From Oscillospiraceae bacterium (lineage in GTDB: Bacteria > Bacillota > Clostridia > Oscillospirales > UBA929): a stretch of 8,957 bases of DNA. Below the pieces are notes generated by a model. That model saw nothing but the letters and a program-made list of their open reading frames with translations, made no database searches and had not been told where the DNA came from. A program made the translations under genes and the position numbers. The stretch spans positions 1 through 8,957 of the forward strand of contig JAITDM010000038.1 of the NCBI GenBank assembly GCA_031282535.1, given 5' to 3'. Below are positions 1-6,006 of the stretch, in pieces. Position 1 is the stretch's first letter, and each line of letters starts with the position of its first letter.

Positions 1-488
1 ACGTTGTCGGTGGCGACAAAGGCCAAAACGGCGCCGCCGGTGTCGGCCTCAATGTTGGCGTCAAAGGTGATGAGAGGGATCCCGGCGGCGCCGGCCTGGG
101 CGATCAAATCCATGGACGCGTCCTGGTCCAGAGGCGCAAAGCAAATGGCGTCGGGCGCCTTGTTGATGGCGTTGCCAAACTGCTCGATCTGCTCGCTGAT
201 GTTGGCCTCGCTCGCGGGGCCGACAAAGTTGACGGATGCGCCGTAGGCCGCGCCCGCCTCGTGGCAGCCCCTGTTGACCATCTTCCAAAAGTCGACCTGG
301 AAACCCTTGGAAACGACTTCGATCTTCAGCGCGCTGCCTGTGTCGCCGCTGTCCGTGCCGCCGCTGATGTCCGCGCTGTTGGGGCTTGCGGTGTTGTCCG
401 CGTTGTTGGGGCCGCCGCAGCCGGACAAAGCGCCGGCCGCCAGCAGGACACAGAGGAAGAGTGCGATGAGCCTGCGAGTGGTGTTCAT
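1..488 (-). CDS. Sugar ABC transporter substrate-binding lipoprotein (RbsB-like), 5' part only
   Basis: This is the extracytoplasmic sugar-binding protein of the CUT2-type importer encoded beside it. It reads from ATG at 488 leftward and runs off the window edge, so 162 codons are visible and the C-terminal half is missing. The start has a strong GGAGGA site at 495-500, 6 nt upstream. Residues 1-24 form a lipoprotein signal: two Arg, a hydrophobic stretch, and the lipobox LSGC with Cys24 as the lipidated residue. A Ser/Asp/Asn/Gly-rich linker follows (about 25-52). Then comes a type I periplasmic-binding fold (Peripla_BP_4): a first strand KIEVVSKG, the FWKMVNRGCHEAG helix, and segments such as PDAICFAPLD and GIPLITFDAN, typical of RbsB relatives. 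It is the last visible gene of the operon and is separated from the permease by 143 nt. The ligand is presumably a pentose, polyol or related sugar, and cannot be read from this half. Confidence 0.9.
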   Translation of the reverse strand, partial: MNTTRRLIALFLCVLLAAGALSGCGGPNNADNTASPNSADISGGTDSGDTGSALKIEVVSKGFQVDFWKMVNRGCHEAGAAYGASVNFVGPASEANISEQIEQFGNAINKAPDAICFAPLDQDASMDLIAQAGAAGIPLITFDANIEADTGGAVLAFVATDN

Positions 489-631
489 GGGTGGTCCTCC
501 TAATATGATGTTGGGGCGCCTTCGGCAGCGCCGCGTCCGGCGGCCGCGGAGGCGTCCTTTATCCATGCATCGGCGCGTGGGAGATGCATCGATAGACAGG
601 TGAGCGCACAGAGGCTCGGCGGCCGCGCGCG
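489..631 (-). other. Permease to binding-protein spacer with GC-rich hairpins
   Basis: This 143-nt gap separates the permease stop from the binding-protein start, in an operon whose other junctions are 69 nt or overlapping. It holds several possible stem-loops. At 565-589 there is a 7-bp stem built from two copies of ATGCATC-type sequence. At 515-532 GGCGC pairs with GCGCC around a short loop. At 531-549 CCGC pairs with GCGG. None is followed by a T-run in the direction of transcription, so an intrinsic terminator is unlikely. I see no convincing promoter. mRNA processing or 3'-stabilising structures are possible, which would allow the binding protein to be made in excess of the membrane parts. 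That is inference. Confidence 0.4.
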
Positions 632-1654
632 TCAGCCCTTGCGCCGCCGGCGGTTCAGCACGTCCGCAAAGACGGCGGCGGCCAGGACGAATCCGGTGAA
701 GAACAACTGGTAGTGCGGCTGGAGCCCGACGAAGGGGAGGCCTGTCCGCAGCACGCTCATGATGAACACGCCGATGAGCGTACCGGCGATGGAGCCGACG
801 CCGCCGGACAGCGAAGTCCCGCCGATGACCGTGCCCGCGATGCCGTCCAGCTCGAAGCCGTTGCCGGTGCCGGGCAGGATGGTGGAGTAGATGGAGGCGT
901 AAGCGATGGCGGCGAGACCGGCGAACAGGCCGCTGACGACATAGGCCAGGATCTCCCATTTCACGACGTCGACGCCGGAGAGGCGGGTGGCCTCCTTGTT
1001 GCTGCCCAGGGCCAGGATGTACCGCCCCGGTCTGGTCTTGTTGAGGATGAACGCCATGACGGCCGCCAGCAAAATGAGCAGGACGAAGCCGGTGGGTACG
1101 CCCCCGCTGGGCAAACCGTCCCCCATCAGCTTGAAGATGCCGCGGAACCATCCGTCGTCCGCGTGGCGCTGCGGGAAGGTGACACTGGCGGTGGCCGTCA
1201 CAATCGACCCGAGTCCCCGGGTCACCATCATCGTGCCGAGGGTGGCGATGAAGGCGGGCAGTTTCATCACGGCCACCATGAATCCGTTGCAGAAACCGAA
1301 CAGACCGCCCATCGCGATGCACAGCAGCAGGCACAGCCACATCGGAACGCCCAGTTTGAAGTACAATGTCCCGGAGATGAGGGCGCAGCAGACCATGACG
1401 GTGCCGCAGGAGAGATCGATGCCTCCGGTGATGACGACAAAGGTGACGCCGATGGCGAGAAAACCAATATAATAGGAGGAATCCAGGATGCTGACAAAGG
1501 TGTTGTAGGCGGCGAAATTGTCGCCGGCCGCGCAGAAGAACAGGTACAGCACGCCAAGCGCGCCGATGGCGACCAGGCGCTGTTTTCCAAAATTATGGAA
1601 TAATTTACCAGAATTTGACAGTAAAGAGGTGGAGTGCGATCCGTTTCCCGACAT
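632..1654 (-). CDS. Sugar ABC transporter permease (RbsC-like, BPD_transp_2 family)
   Basis: This is the membrane channel of a CUT2-family sugar importer, 340 aa, the usual size. It would work as a homodimer with the double ATPase encoded just upstream. A hydrophilic N-terminus (1-26) is followed by about 8-10 hydrophobic segments. Family motifs are clear: GGIDLSCG at 77-84 (usually GGIDLSVG), KLPAFIATLGT at 131-141, the cytoplasmic coupling region GSNKEATRLSGV at 217-228, and the region from FELDGIAG to SLSGGVGS at 267-288. The C-terminus is a short Arg-rich tail. The ATG at 1654 is supported by AAGGAG at 1663-1668, 8 nt upstream. It lies 69 nt after the ATPase stop and so belongs to the same transcript. 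Related permeases carry ribose, xylose, galactose or autoinducer-2, and the sequence does not say which applies here. Confidence 0.95.
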   Translation of the reverse strand: MSGNGSHSTSLLSNSGKLFHNFGKQRLVAIGALGVLYLFFCAAGDNFAAYNTFVSILDSSYYIGFLAIGVTFVVITGGIDLSCGTVMVCCALISGTLYFKLGVPMWLCLLLCIAMGGLFGFCNGFMVAVMKLPAFIATLGTMMVTRGLGSIVTATASVTFPQRHADDGWFRGIFKLMGDGLPSGGVPTGFVLLILLAAVMAFILNKTRPGRYILALGSNKEATRLSGVDVVKWEILAYVVSGLFAGLAAIAYASIYSTILPGTGNGFELDGIAGTVIGGTSLSGGVGSIAGTLIGVFIMSVLRTGLPFVGLQPHYQLFFTGFVLAAAVFADVLNRRRRKG

Positions 1655-1718
1655 GTTCTCGACTCCTTAGGGCCGGCCTCACCGGGAACGTGCGGCCGGG
1701 CAAAGAAAATCTGGCGCG

Positions 1719-1734
1719 GCGTCTCAGGAGACGC
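1719..1734 (-). other. Perfect inverted repeat spanning the ATPase stop codon
   Basis: GCGTCT and AGACGC form a 6-bp perfect stem around a 4-nt loop, and the stem covers the ATPase TGA (1724-1726). On the transcribed strand a modestly T-rich stretch (ATTTTCTTT) follows about 8 nt later. This is a weak terminator or mRNA-processing candidate at most, since permease and binding protein are expected on the same transcript. Confidence 0.35.
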
Positions 1735-3232
1735 GGCGTGCTTCTCTCAGGGTGGCGGCGTGCATGATTTTCTCCTGCGTCGCCTCTTCGATGGGGATCT
1801 CCGCGGTCTTCCGCCCCTCGCACATGACCATGACGCGGTCGCTCATGCGGAGGATTTCCGTCAGGTCGGAGGAGATCATGAGGATGGACTTGCCCTGCCG
1901 CGCCAGTTCGTGCATCAGGGCGTAGATCTCCGCCTTCGCGCCCACGTCGATGCCGCGGGTCGGCTCGTCGAAGATGAGGATCTGGCTGTCGCGGGTGAGC
2001 CATTTGCCGACGACGATCTTCTGCTGGTTGCCGCCGGAGAGTTTTCGGACTTCCTGATGTTCCGACGGCGTCTTGATCCGCAGTGTCTCGATGTGACGGC
2101 GGGCCTCCTCTTCCTCCTTGGACCTGTGCAGCGAGAGACCCCTCATGAAGTCCCGCAGGGAGGCCAGCGTGATGTTGGCGGCGATATCCTTCTCGACCAG
2201 CAGGCCGTAGCGCTTGCGGTCCTCGGACAGGTACCCGATGCCGGCCGCCACCGCGTCCCGGGGCGATCGGATCCGGCAGAGCCGGCCGTTGACGAGGACC
2301 TCGCCGCCGTCCGGCCTGTCCGCGCCGAAGATGGCCCGGGCGGTCTCCGTGCGGCCGGCGCCCATCAGTCCGGACAGGCCGAGGATCTCGCCCCGGCGCA
2401 GGTCAAAGCTGACGTCCCTGACCAGGGGGCCCGCCCGCAGGCGGCGGACGCTGAGCGCCACCGGCGCGTCCGCCGGGACTTCGCTGCGGCTTTTGGGGTC
2501 CTCGTAGACCGTCCGCCCGACCATCATGCGGACGATGTCGTCCTTCGTGCAGTGCGCCGTCGTCAGGGTGCCGACGCACGCGCCGTCCCGCATGACGGTG
2601 ACCCGGTCGGTGATCCGTTTGATCTCGTCCATGCGGTGGGAGATATAGACGATGCCGATGCCCCTGCCGCGCAGGTCGAGAATGGTCTTGAACAGATCCT
2701 CAATCTCGGAGTCGGTCAGGGCCGCCGTGGGCTCGTCGAATATGATCACCGAGGCCTCGGTCGAGATCGCCTTGGCAATCTCGCACATCTGCTGGCGGCC
2801 GACGGTCAAACCGCCCACGACCGCCTTCGGGTCGATGCCGATCCCCAATTTTTGAAACAGCGCGTGCGCGTCCCGGTTCATTTTGTCGTCGTCGATCATC
2901 TTGCCCCGCATCGGTTCCCGGCCGATAAACACGTTTTGCGCCGCCGTCAGATGGTTCAACATGTTCAGTTCCTGGTGGACGATGACGATGCCGGCCGCCT
3001 GGGCCTCCCGCGGGTTTTTAAACGTCACGGGCCGCCCCTCGAAGGTGATGGTCCCCGCGTCCCTGGCGCAGACCCCGGTCAGGATCTTCATCAGGGTGGA
3101 TTTTCCGGCCCCGTTTTCGCCCATCAAAGCGTGGATTTCCCCCCGCATGAGGTCGAAACGGACGTCTTGCAAGGCCCGCACGCCGGCAAACGCCTTGCTG
3201 ATACCGTCCATCGTGAGGATCGGCTTGTTCAT
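1724..3232 (-). CDS. Sugar ABC transporter ATP-binding protein, two fused ATPase domains (RbsA/XylG/MglA-like)
   Basis: This 502-aa protein has the normal length for the duplicated ATPase that energises ribose-type importers. Domain 1 has Walker A GENGAGKST (38-46), Q-loop HQE (86-88), signature GLTVGRQQ (141-148), Walker B VIIFDEPT (162-169) and the switch His199. Domain 2 has the degenerate Walker A GLMGAGRTE (288-296) typical of this family, signature LSGGNQQK (398-405) and Walker B ILIFDEPT (418-425). The second P-loop lacks the usual Lys, a known family trait and not a defect. The frame stays open upstream, but I chose ATG at 3232 because the homologous start (MNKPILTMDGISKAF) lies there and the added residues are Arg/Pro/Gln-rich. 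That ATG overlaps the regulator's TGA as ATGA, with AAGGGAG at 3243-3249 as a ribosome site 10 nt away, so coupled translation is likely. Confidence 0.95.
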   Translation of the reverse strand: MNKPILTMDGISKAFAGVRALQDVRFDLMRGEIHALMGENGAGKSTLMKILTGVCARDAGTITFEGRPVTFKNPREAQAAGIVIVHQELNMLNHLTAAQNVFIGREPMRGKMIDDDKMNRDAHALFQKLGIGIDPKAVVGGLTVGRQQMCEIAKAISTEASVIIFDEPTAALTDSEIEDLFKTILDLRGRGIGIVYISHRMDEIKRITDRVTVMRDGACVGTLTTAHCTKDDIVRMMVGRTVYEDPKSRSEVPADAPVALSVRRLRAGPLVRDVSFDLRRGEILGLSGLMGAGRTETARAIFGADRPDGGEVLVNGRLCRIRSPRDAVAAGIGYLSEDRKRYGLLVEKDIAANITLASLRDFMRGLSLHRSKEEEEARRHIETLRIKTPSEHQEVRKLSGGNQQKIVVGKWLTRDSQILIFDEPTRGIDVGAKAEIYALMHELARQGKSILMISSDLTEILRMSDRVMVMCEGRKTAEIPIEEATQEKIMHAATLREARRVS

Positions 3233-4302
3233 GGCCGCGACGCTCCCTTCTGTGTTTTGGCGATGATCTTGTGTTTGACGGCCACCCGTTCGAGGCGCGC
3301 GTCCAGCACGAACCGGGGGGCGATCCACACGTTCTCCGGCCGCGCGTCCGGGTTTCGGATCTGCGCCAGCAGCAGCGCCATGGCGGCCTGTGCCATCTCG
3401 ACGCGGCTGCGGGCGATGTGGTTGTAACGCATGTGCAGGTCGTCGAAAACGTCGATCTCGTCGATGCCCACGTGTTCGATGTCCCGGGGGATTTTCAGCT
3501 TTTTCTCGCCCAACGCCTGCAAAAACCCCAGGCTGGTGTCATTGTTGCAGGTCAGCACCGCGCCGGGCCTCTCCGGCAGCGACAGCATCTCCCGGCTCAG
3601 CAGGCAGGCCGTCTCGCTGGTGAAGTCGCCCTCAAAGACGAGCGCCCGGCGGACAGGCAGGCCGCATTCCTCATGGGCCTTGCGGTAGCCGTCCAGACGT
3701 GCCCGCGCGATGCCGAGCTTCAGGCTGCCGGTGACGACGCCGATGTTCACATGGCCCGCCGCGATGAGGATCTTTGTGGCGCGGTAGCCGGCGTCAAACC
3801 CGTCGAAGAAGACGCCGCTGCGCTGAAAGTCCGGCACATGGCGGTCGATCAGCACCGTGGGGACGCCCATGTCGTCCAAGAGCTGTTTGGCCTGCTTTGT
3901 CACACACGCCGCGCCGTATTCCACCGAGGGCGCGTAGATGAGACCGCCGACGCGCAGGTCCCGGAGGACGCACAGGGATCTCACGTCCTTTTCGGCGTTG
4001 TTCCCGGTGTCGAAGCAGACGGGGATCAGATCCTCCGCGTCGGTGATGTTCACAATGGTCCGCAGGATCTTTCCGTAGAAGGCGTTGTCGATCTCCGGGA
4101 TGACGATGCCGATGGTGTTGGAGGCCCGGTTTGACAGGTTCCGCGCCACGAGGGAGGGGGAGTAGCGGTGTTTTTGGATGATGTCCAGCACGCGGTTTCG
4201 CGTCTCCTCGTCCACCAGTTCCCCGTGGTTCAAGACCCGGGACACCGTCGCCTTGGAGACGCCGGCCTCCTTTGCGATGTCGTTGATCGTCGTCTTTTTC
4301 AA
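3229..4302 (-). CDS. LacI-family transcriptional regulator
   Basis: This 357-aa protein is a sugar-responsive repressor of the LacI/GalR family. Residues 4-24 are a canonical helix-turn-helix (TINDIAKEAGVSKATVSRVL). The hinge helix around SPSLVARNLSNR (48-59) carries Leu56, the family residue that wedges into the operator's central CpG. The remainder from about 63 is a periplasmic-binding-protein-like effector domain (TIGIVIPEI, then VLTCNNDTSLGF, then EHVGIDEID). The start is TTG at 4302. The nearby ATG (4307-4309) is in another frame, and any later start would remove the DNA-binding domain. GGGGGA at 4309-4314 is the ribosome site. The TTG overlaps the kinase TGA (TTGA), and the gene's own TGA overlaps the ATPase ATG. 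The C-terminus is basic and slightly longer than usual. Likely targets are the CpG-centred operators at 5931-5957, which would make it autoregulatory. The effector is unknown. Confidence 0.93.
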   Translation of the reverse strand: MKKTTINDIAKEAGVSKATVSRVLNHGELVDEETRNRVLDIIQKHRYSPSLVARNLSNRASNTIGIVIPEIDNAFYGKILRTIVNITDAEDLIPVCFDTGNNAEKDVRSLCVLRDLRVGGLIYAPSVEYGAACVTKQAKQLLDDMGVPTVLIDRHVPDFQRSGVFFDGFDAGYRATKILIAAGHVNIGVVTGSLKLGIARARLDGYRKAHEECGLPVRRALVFEGDFTSETACLLSREMLSLPERPGAVLTCNNDTSLGFLQALGEKKLKIPRDIEHVGIDEIDVFDDLHMRYNHIARSRVEMAQAAMALLLAQIRNPDARPENVWIAPRFVLDARLERVAVKHKIIAKTQKGASRP

Positions 4303-5870
4303 AGGACATCCCCCGTTTCGGCGTCCCCGGGGCGGTGGAGCGCGCGGGCGTCCGCCAGCCGGTCGTAGACCGGGATCAGTTGATCATAGGTCTGCTGAAA
4401 GAGGGAGAACAGCGTGTCGTACACCGCCCTGTGAGCCGGGTTCGGGCGGATCTCGTCCACGGTCGGGTTGAACGCCCGGCAGGCGCCGAAGTCCTTGAAG
4501 AGCCCGATGCCGACGCCGCCGCAGATGGCCGCGCCCAAGGAGGTGGCCTCTTCGATGTAGGCCGGGACCAGCAGTGTCCGCTGCCAGATGTCCGCCAGGA
4601 TCTGCAGCCATGTCCGCCCCTTGGCGCCGCCCCCGATCATGATGATGTCGTCGAGGGTCTGGGTCGCGGCAAAGGCCTCCAGGATGATCCTGAGGTTGCA
4701 GCCGACCCCCTCCAGGACCGCCCGGGACAGATCGCCCTTTTGGGTGGATGCGTGCAGCCCGACGAAGGCGCCGCGGGCGTTCAGGTTCCACAGGGGAGAG
4801 CGCTCCCCGATCAGATAGGGGAGGTAGAGCACGCCGCCGGCGCCGGGCCGGGCCGCCGCGGCCGCCTCGTCCAGGAGGGCGTAGACGCTGCGCCCCGCCT
4901 GCCCGGCCTGCGCCGCCTCGCCGCCGCAGAGCGTATTTTTGTACCACTGATAGGAGAGCCCCGCCGCTTGCATCGTCCCGCAGGGGGTGTACAACGTCGG
5001 GTCCAGGTGCACCCAGTTGAAGGTGCGCATCCGGGGGTCGAAGTACGGCCGGCGGGCCGCGATGGAGATCCAGGAGGAAGTGCCGATGACGTTGTAGGCG
5101 AGGCCCTCTTCCACCACGCCGGCGCCCACGCAGGCGCAGCTCCCGTCGCCGCCGCCGATGACGACGGGCGTGCCCGCCCGGAGGCCGCAGGCGCGGGCGG
5201 CCTCCGCCGTGACGCGGCCCGCCGTGTCGGTGGAGGGGTGCAGCTCCGGCAGGAGATCCCGCCGCAGTTCGAACGCCGAGATCAGTTCCTCCGACCACGT
5301 CTTCTTTTGGATGTCCAGCAGGTTGGTCCCGGAGGCGTCGCTGAAATCGGTGACGAGGCGCCCCGTCAGCCGGAAGACGATGTAGTCCTTCGCGTGGATC
5401 ATCTTGTCGGCCCGGCGGTAGACGTCCGGCTCATGGGCCCGGACCCACAGCAGTTTGGCCGCCGAGTAACTGGCGCTCAGCCGGTGGCCGGTGATGTGGT
5501 AGCCCCTCTCCGCGCCCGCCCGGGCCTGCATCCAGTCCTCCTCGGCCCAGGCCCGCGAGTCCGCCCAGGTGATCATGGGCCGCAGCGGGCGGCCCTGCTT
5601 GTCCACCAGCAGACAGCCCATCATCTGGGCGCTGAAGGAGACGCAAAGGATGTCGGACGCCTTGGCGGCGGTCTCTTGCAGCAGTGTGCGCGTGGCGACG
5701 CAGACGGCTTTCCACCAATCCTCCGGATCCTGTTCCACCCAGCGGCTGTGCGGATACTGCGTGTCGTACGCGTAGACCGCGCTGCCGACAAGGCGGCCGT
5801 TTGTGTCGTACAAAGCGGCTTTGTTGCCGCTGGTGCCCAGATCGTGTGCCAACAGATATCCGTTTGCCAT
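4299..5870 (-). CDS. FGGY-family carbohydrate kinase (xylulokinase-like)
   Basis: This 523-aa protein phosphorylates an imported sugar or its ketose form with ATP, trapping it in the cytoplasm. The N-terminal domain has the phosphate-binding HDLGTSGNKAA (9-19), QMMG (82-85) and the WADSR loop (102-106). Asp242 in GGGDG is the expected catalytic base, and IGTSSW (262-267) follows. The C-terminal domain has the second FGGY signature (GGGAKGRTWLQIL) and an EEATSLGAA adenine-pocket segment. Length and layout match xylulokinases (XylB), but two positions differ: E. coli XylB has QMHG and GGGDN, while this protein has QMMG and GGGDG. The substrate may therefore be another pentulose, a tetrulose or a polyol. 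ATG at 5870 is preferred over upstream in-frame ATGs because AAGGGG lies 7 nt before it and the family N-terminus begins there. It is the first gene of the operon, and its TGA overlaps the regulator's TTG. No isomerase is visible nearby. Confidence 0.9.
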   Translation of the reverse strand: MANGYLLAHDLGTSGNKAALYDTNGRLVGSAVYAYDTQYPHSRWVEQDPEDWWKAVCVATRTLLQETAAKASDILCVSFSAQMMGCLLVDKQGRPLRPMITWADSRAWAEEDWMQARAGAERGYHITGHRLSASYSAAKLLWVRAHEPDVYRRADKMIHAKDYIVFRLTGRLVTDFSDASGTNLLDIQKKTWSEELISAFELRRDLLPELHPSTDTAGRVTAEAARACGLRAGTPVVIGGGDGSCACVGAGVVEEGLAYNVIGTSSWISIAARRPYFDPRMRTFNWVHLDPTLYTPCGTMQAAGLSYQWYKNTLCGGEAAQAGQAGRSVYALLDEAAAAARPGAGGVLYLPYLIGERSPLWNLNARGAFVGLHASTQKGDLSRAVLEGVGCNLRIILEAFAATQTLDDIIMIGGGAKGRTWLQILADIWQRTLLVPAYIEEATSLGAAICGGVGIGLFKDFGACRAFNPTVDEIRPNPAHRAVYDTLFSLFQQTYDQLIPVYDRLADARALHRPGDAETGDVL

Positions 5871-5877
5871 CGTACCA

Positions 5878-5883
5878 CCCCTT
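5878..5883 (-). promoter_or_regulatory. Ribosome binding site deciding the kinase start
   Basis: On the minus strand AAGGGG sits 7 nt before ATG 5870. The in-frame ATGs at 5915, 5894 and 5888 have no comparable site, which fixes the kinase start. Confidence 0.7.
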
Positions 5884-5891
5884 ATCATACC

Positions 5892-5916
5892 CATGGGACG
5901 GGCGTCGTCAACCATG
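5892..5916 (-). other. Hairpin in the operon's 5' leader
   Basis: In the roughly 89-nt leader between the predicted transcription start and the kinase ATG, CATGG pairs with CCATG. Continuing inward after a 2-nt bulge, GACG pairs with CGTC around a 5-nt loop. This gives 9 base pairs ending about 9 nt before the ribosome site. It matches no riboswitch class I know and could simply affect stability or translation. Confidence 0.35.
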
Positions 5917-5930
5917 TCCGCATTGTTTGA

Positions 5931-5957
5931 TGTTACCGGTTACAGAAACCGGTTTCA
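5931..5957 (-). promoter_or_regulatory. Two tandem LacI/CcpA-type operators just after the transcription start
   Basis: Site 1 (5944-5957) contains the perfect 12-bp palindrome GAAACCGGTTTC at 5945-5956. Site 2 (5931-5944) reads TGTAACCGGTAACA on the minus strand. Both have ACCGGT cores with the central CpG expected of LacI-family operators, and their centres are 13 bp apart. Site 2 matches every position of the Gram-positive cre consensus TGWAANCGNTNWCA, while site 1 misses only the last base. They lie at about +2 to +29 of the predicted start, where bound protein would block polymerase. Candidate ligands are the LacI-family protein of this operon, CcpA, or one at each site. Confidence 0.75.
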
Positions 5958-5965
5958 TTGAACAC

Positions 5966-5994
5966 AGTATAACGTCCGGCGCGATATTTGTCAA
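5966..5994 (-). promoter_or_regulatory. Near-consensus sigma-70/sigma-A promoter of the sugar operon
   Basis: On the minus strand the -35 box TTGACA (5989-5994) is a perfect match. A spacer of exactly 17 nt is followed by the -10 box TATACT (5966-5971). An A-rich stretch immediately upstream (5995-6006, AAAAAATAGA) resembles an UP element and overlaps the flippase stop codon. The predicted start is an A near 5959, giving a leader of about 89 nt. Such a strong promoter needs repression, consistent with the operators directly downstream. Confidence 0.88.
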
Positions 5995-6006
5995 TCTATT
6001 TTTTGA

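Noticed and set aside
3233..3328. Upstream extension of the ATPase (32 more residues)
   Set aside because: The extra residues are unlike any ATPase N-terminus and lie over the regulator's coding end. The ATGA overlap at 3232 fits the operon pattern.
1634..3427. Long plus-strand open frame (597 codons) opposite the ATPase, and similar long antisense frames at 713-1603, 3271-4134, 4335-5930 and 6016-7485
   Set aside because: These are mirror frames produced by GC-rich codon usage. They are Arg/Gly/Asp/Gln-rich, lack ribosome sites and family motifs, and lie wholly over well-recognised genes.
3794..4309. ATG-started 171-codon frame at the regulator's 5' end
   Set aside because: Its ATG is in a different frame from the helix-turn-helix. 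The true regulator uses TTG at 4302.
5884..5922. Leader peptide frame of about 12 codons before the kinase
   Set aside because: It has no ribosome site and no run of regulatory codons. It is more likely a chance frame.
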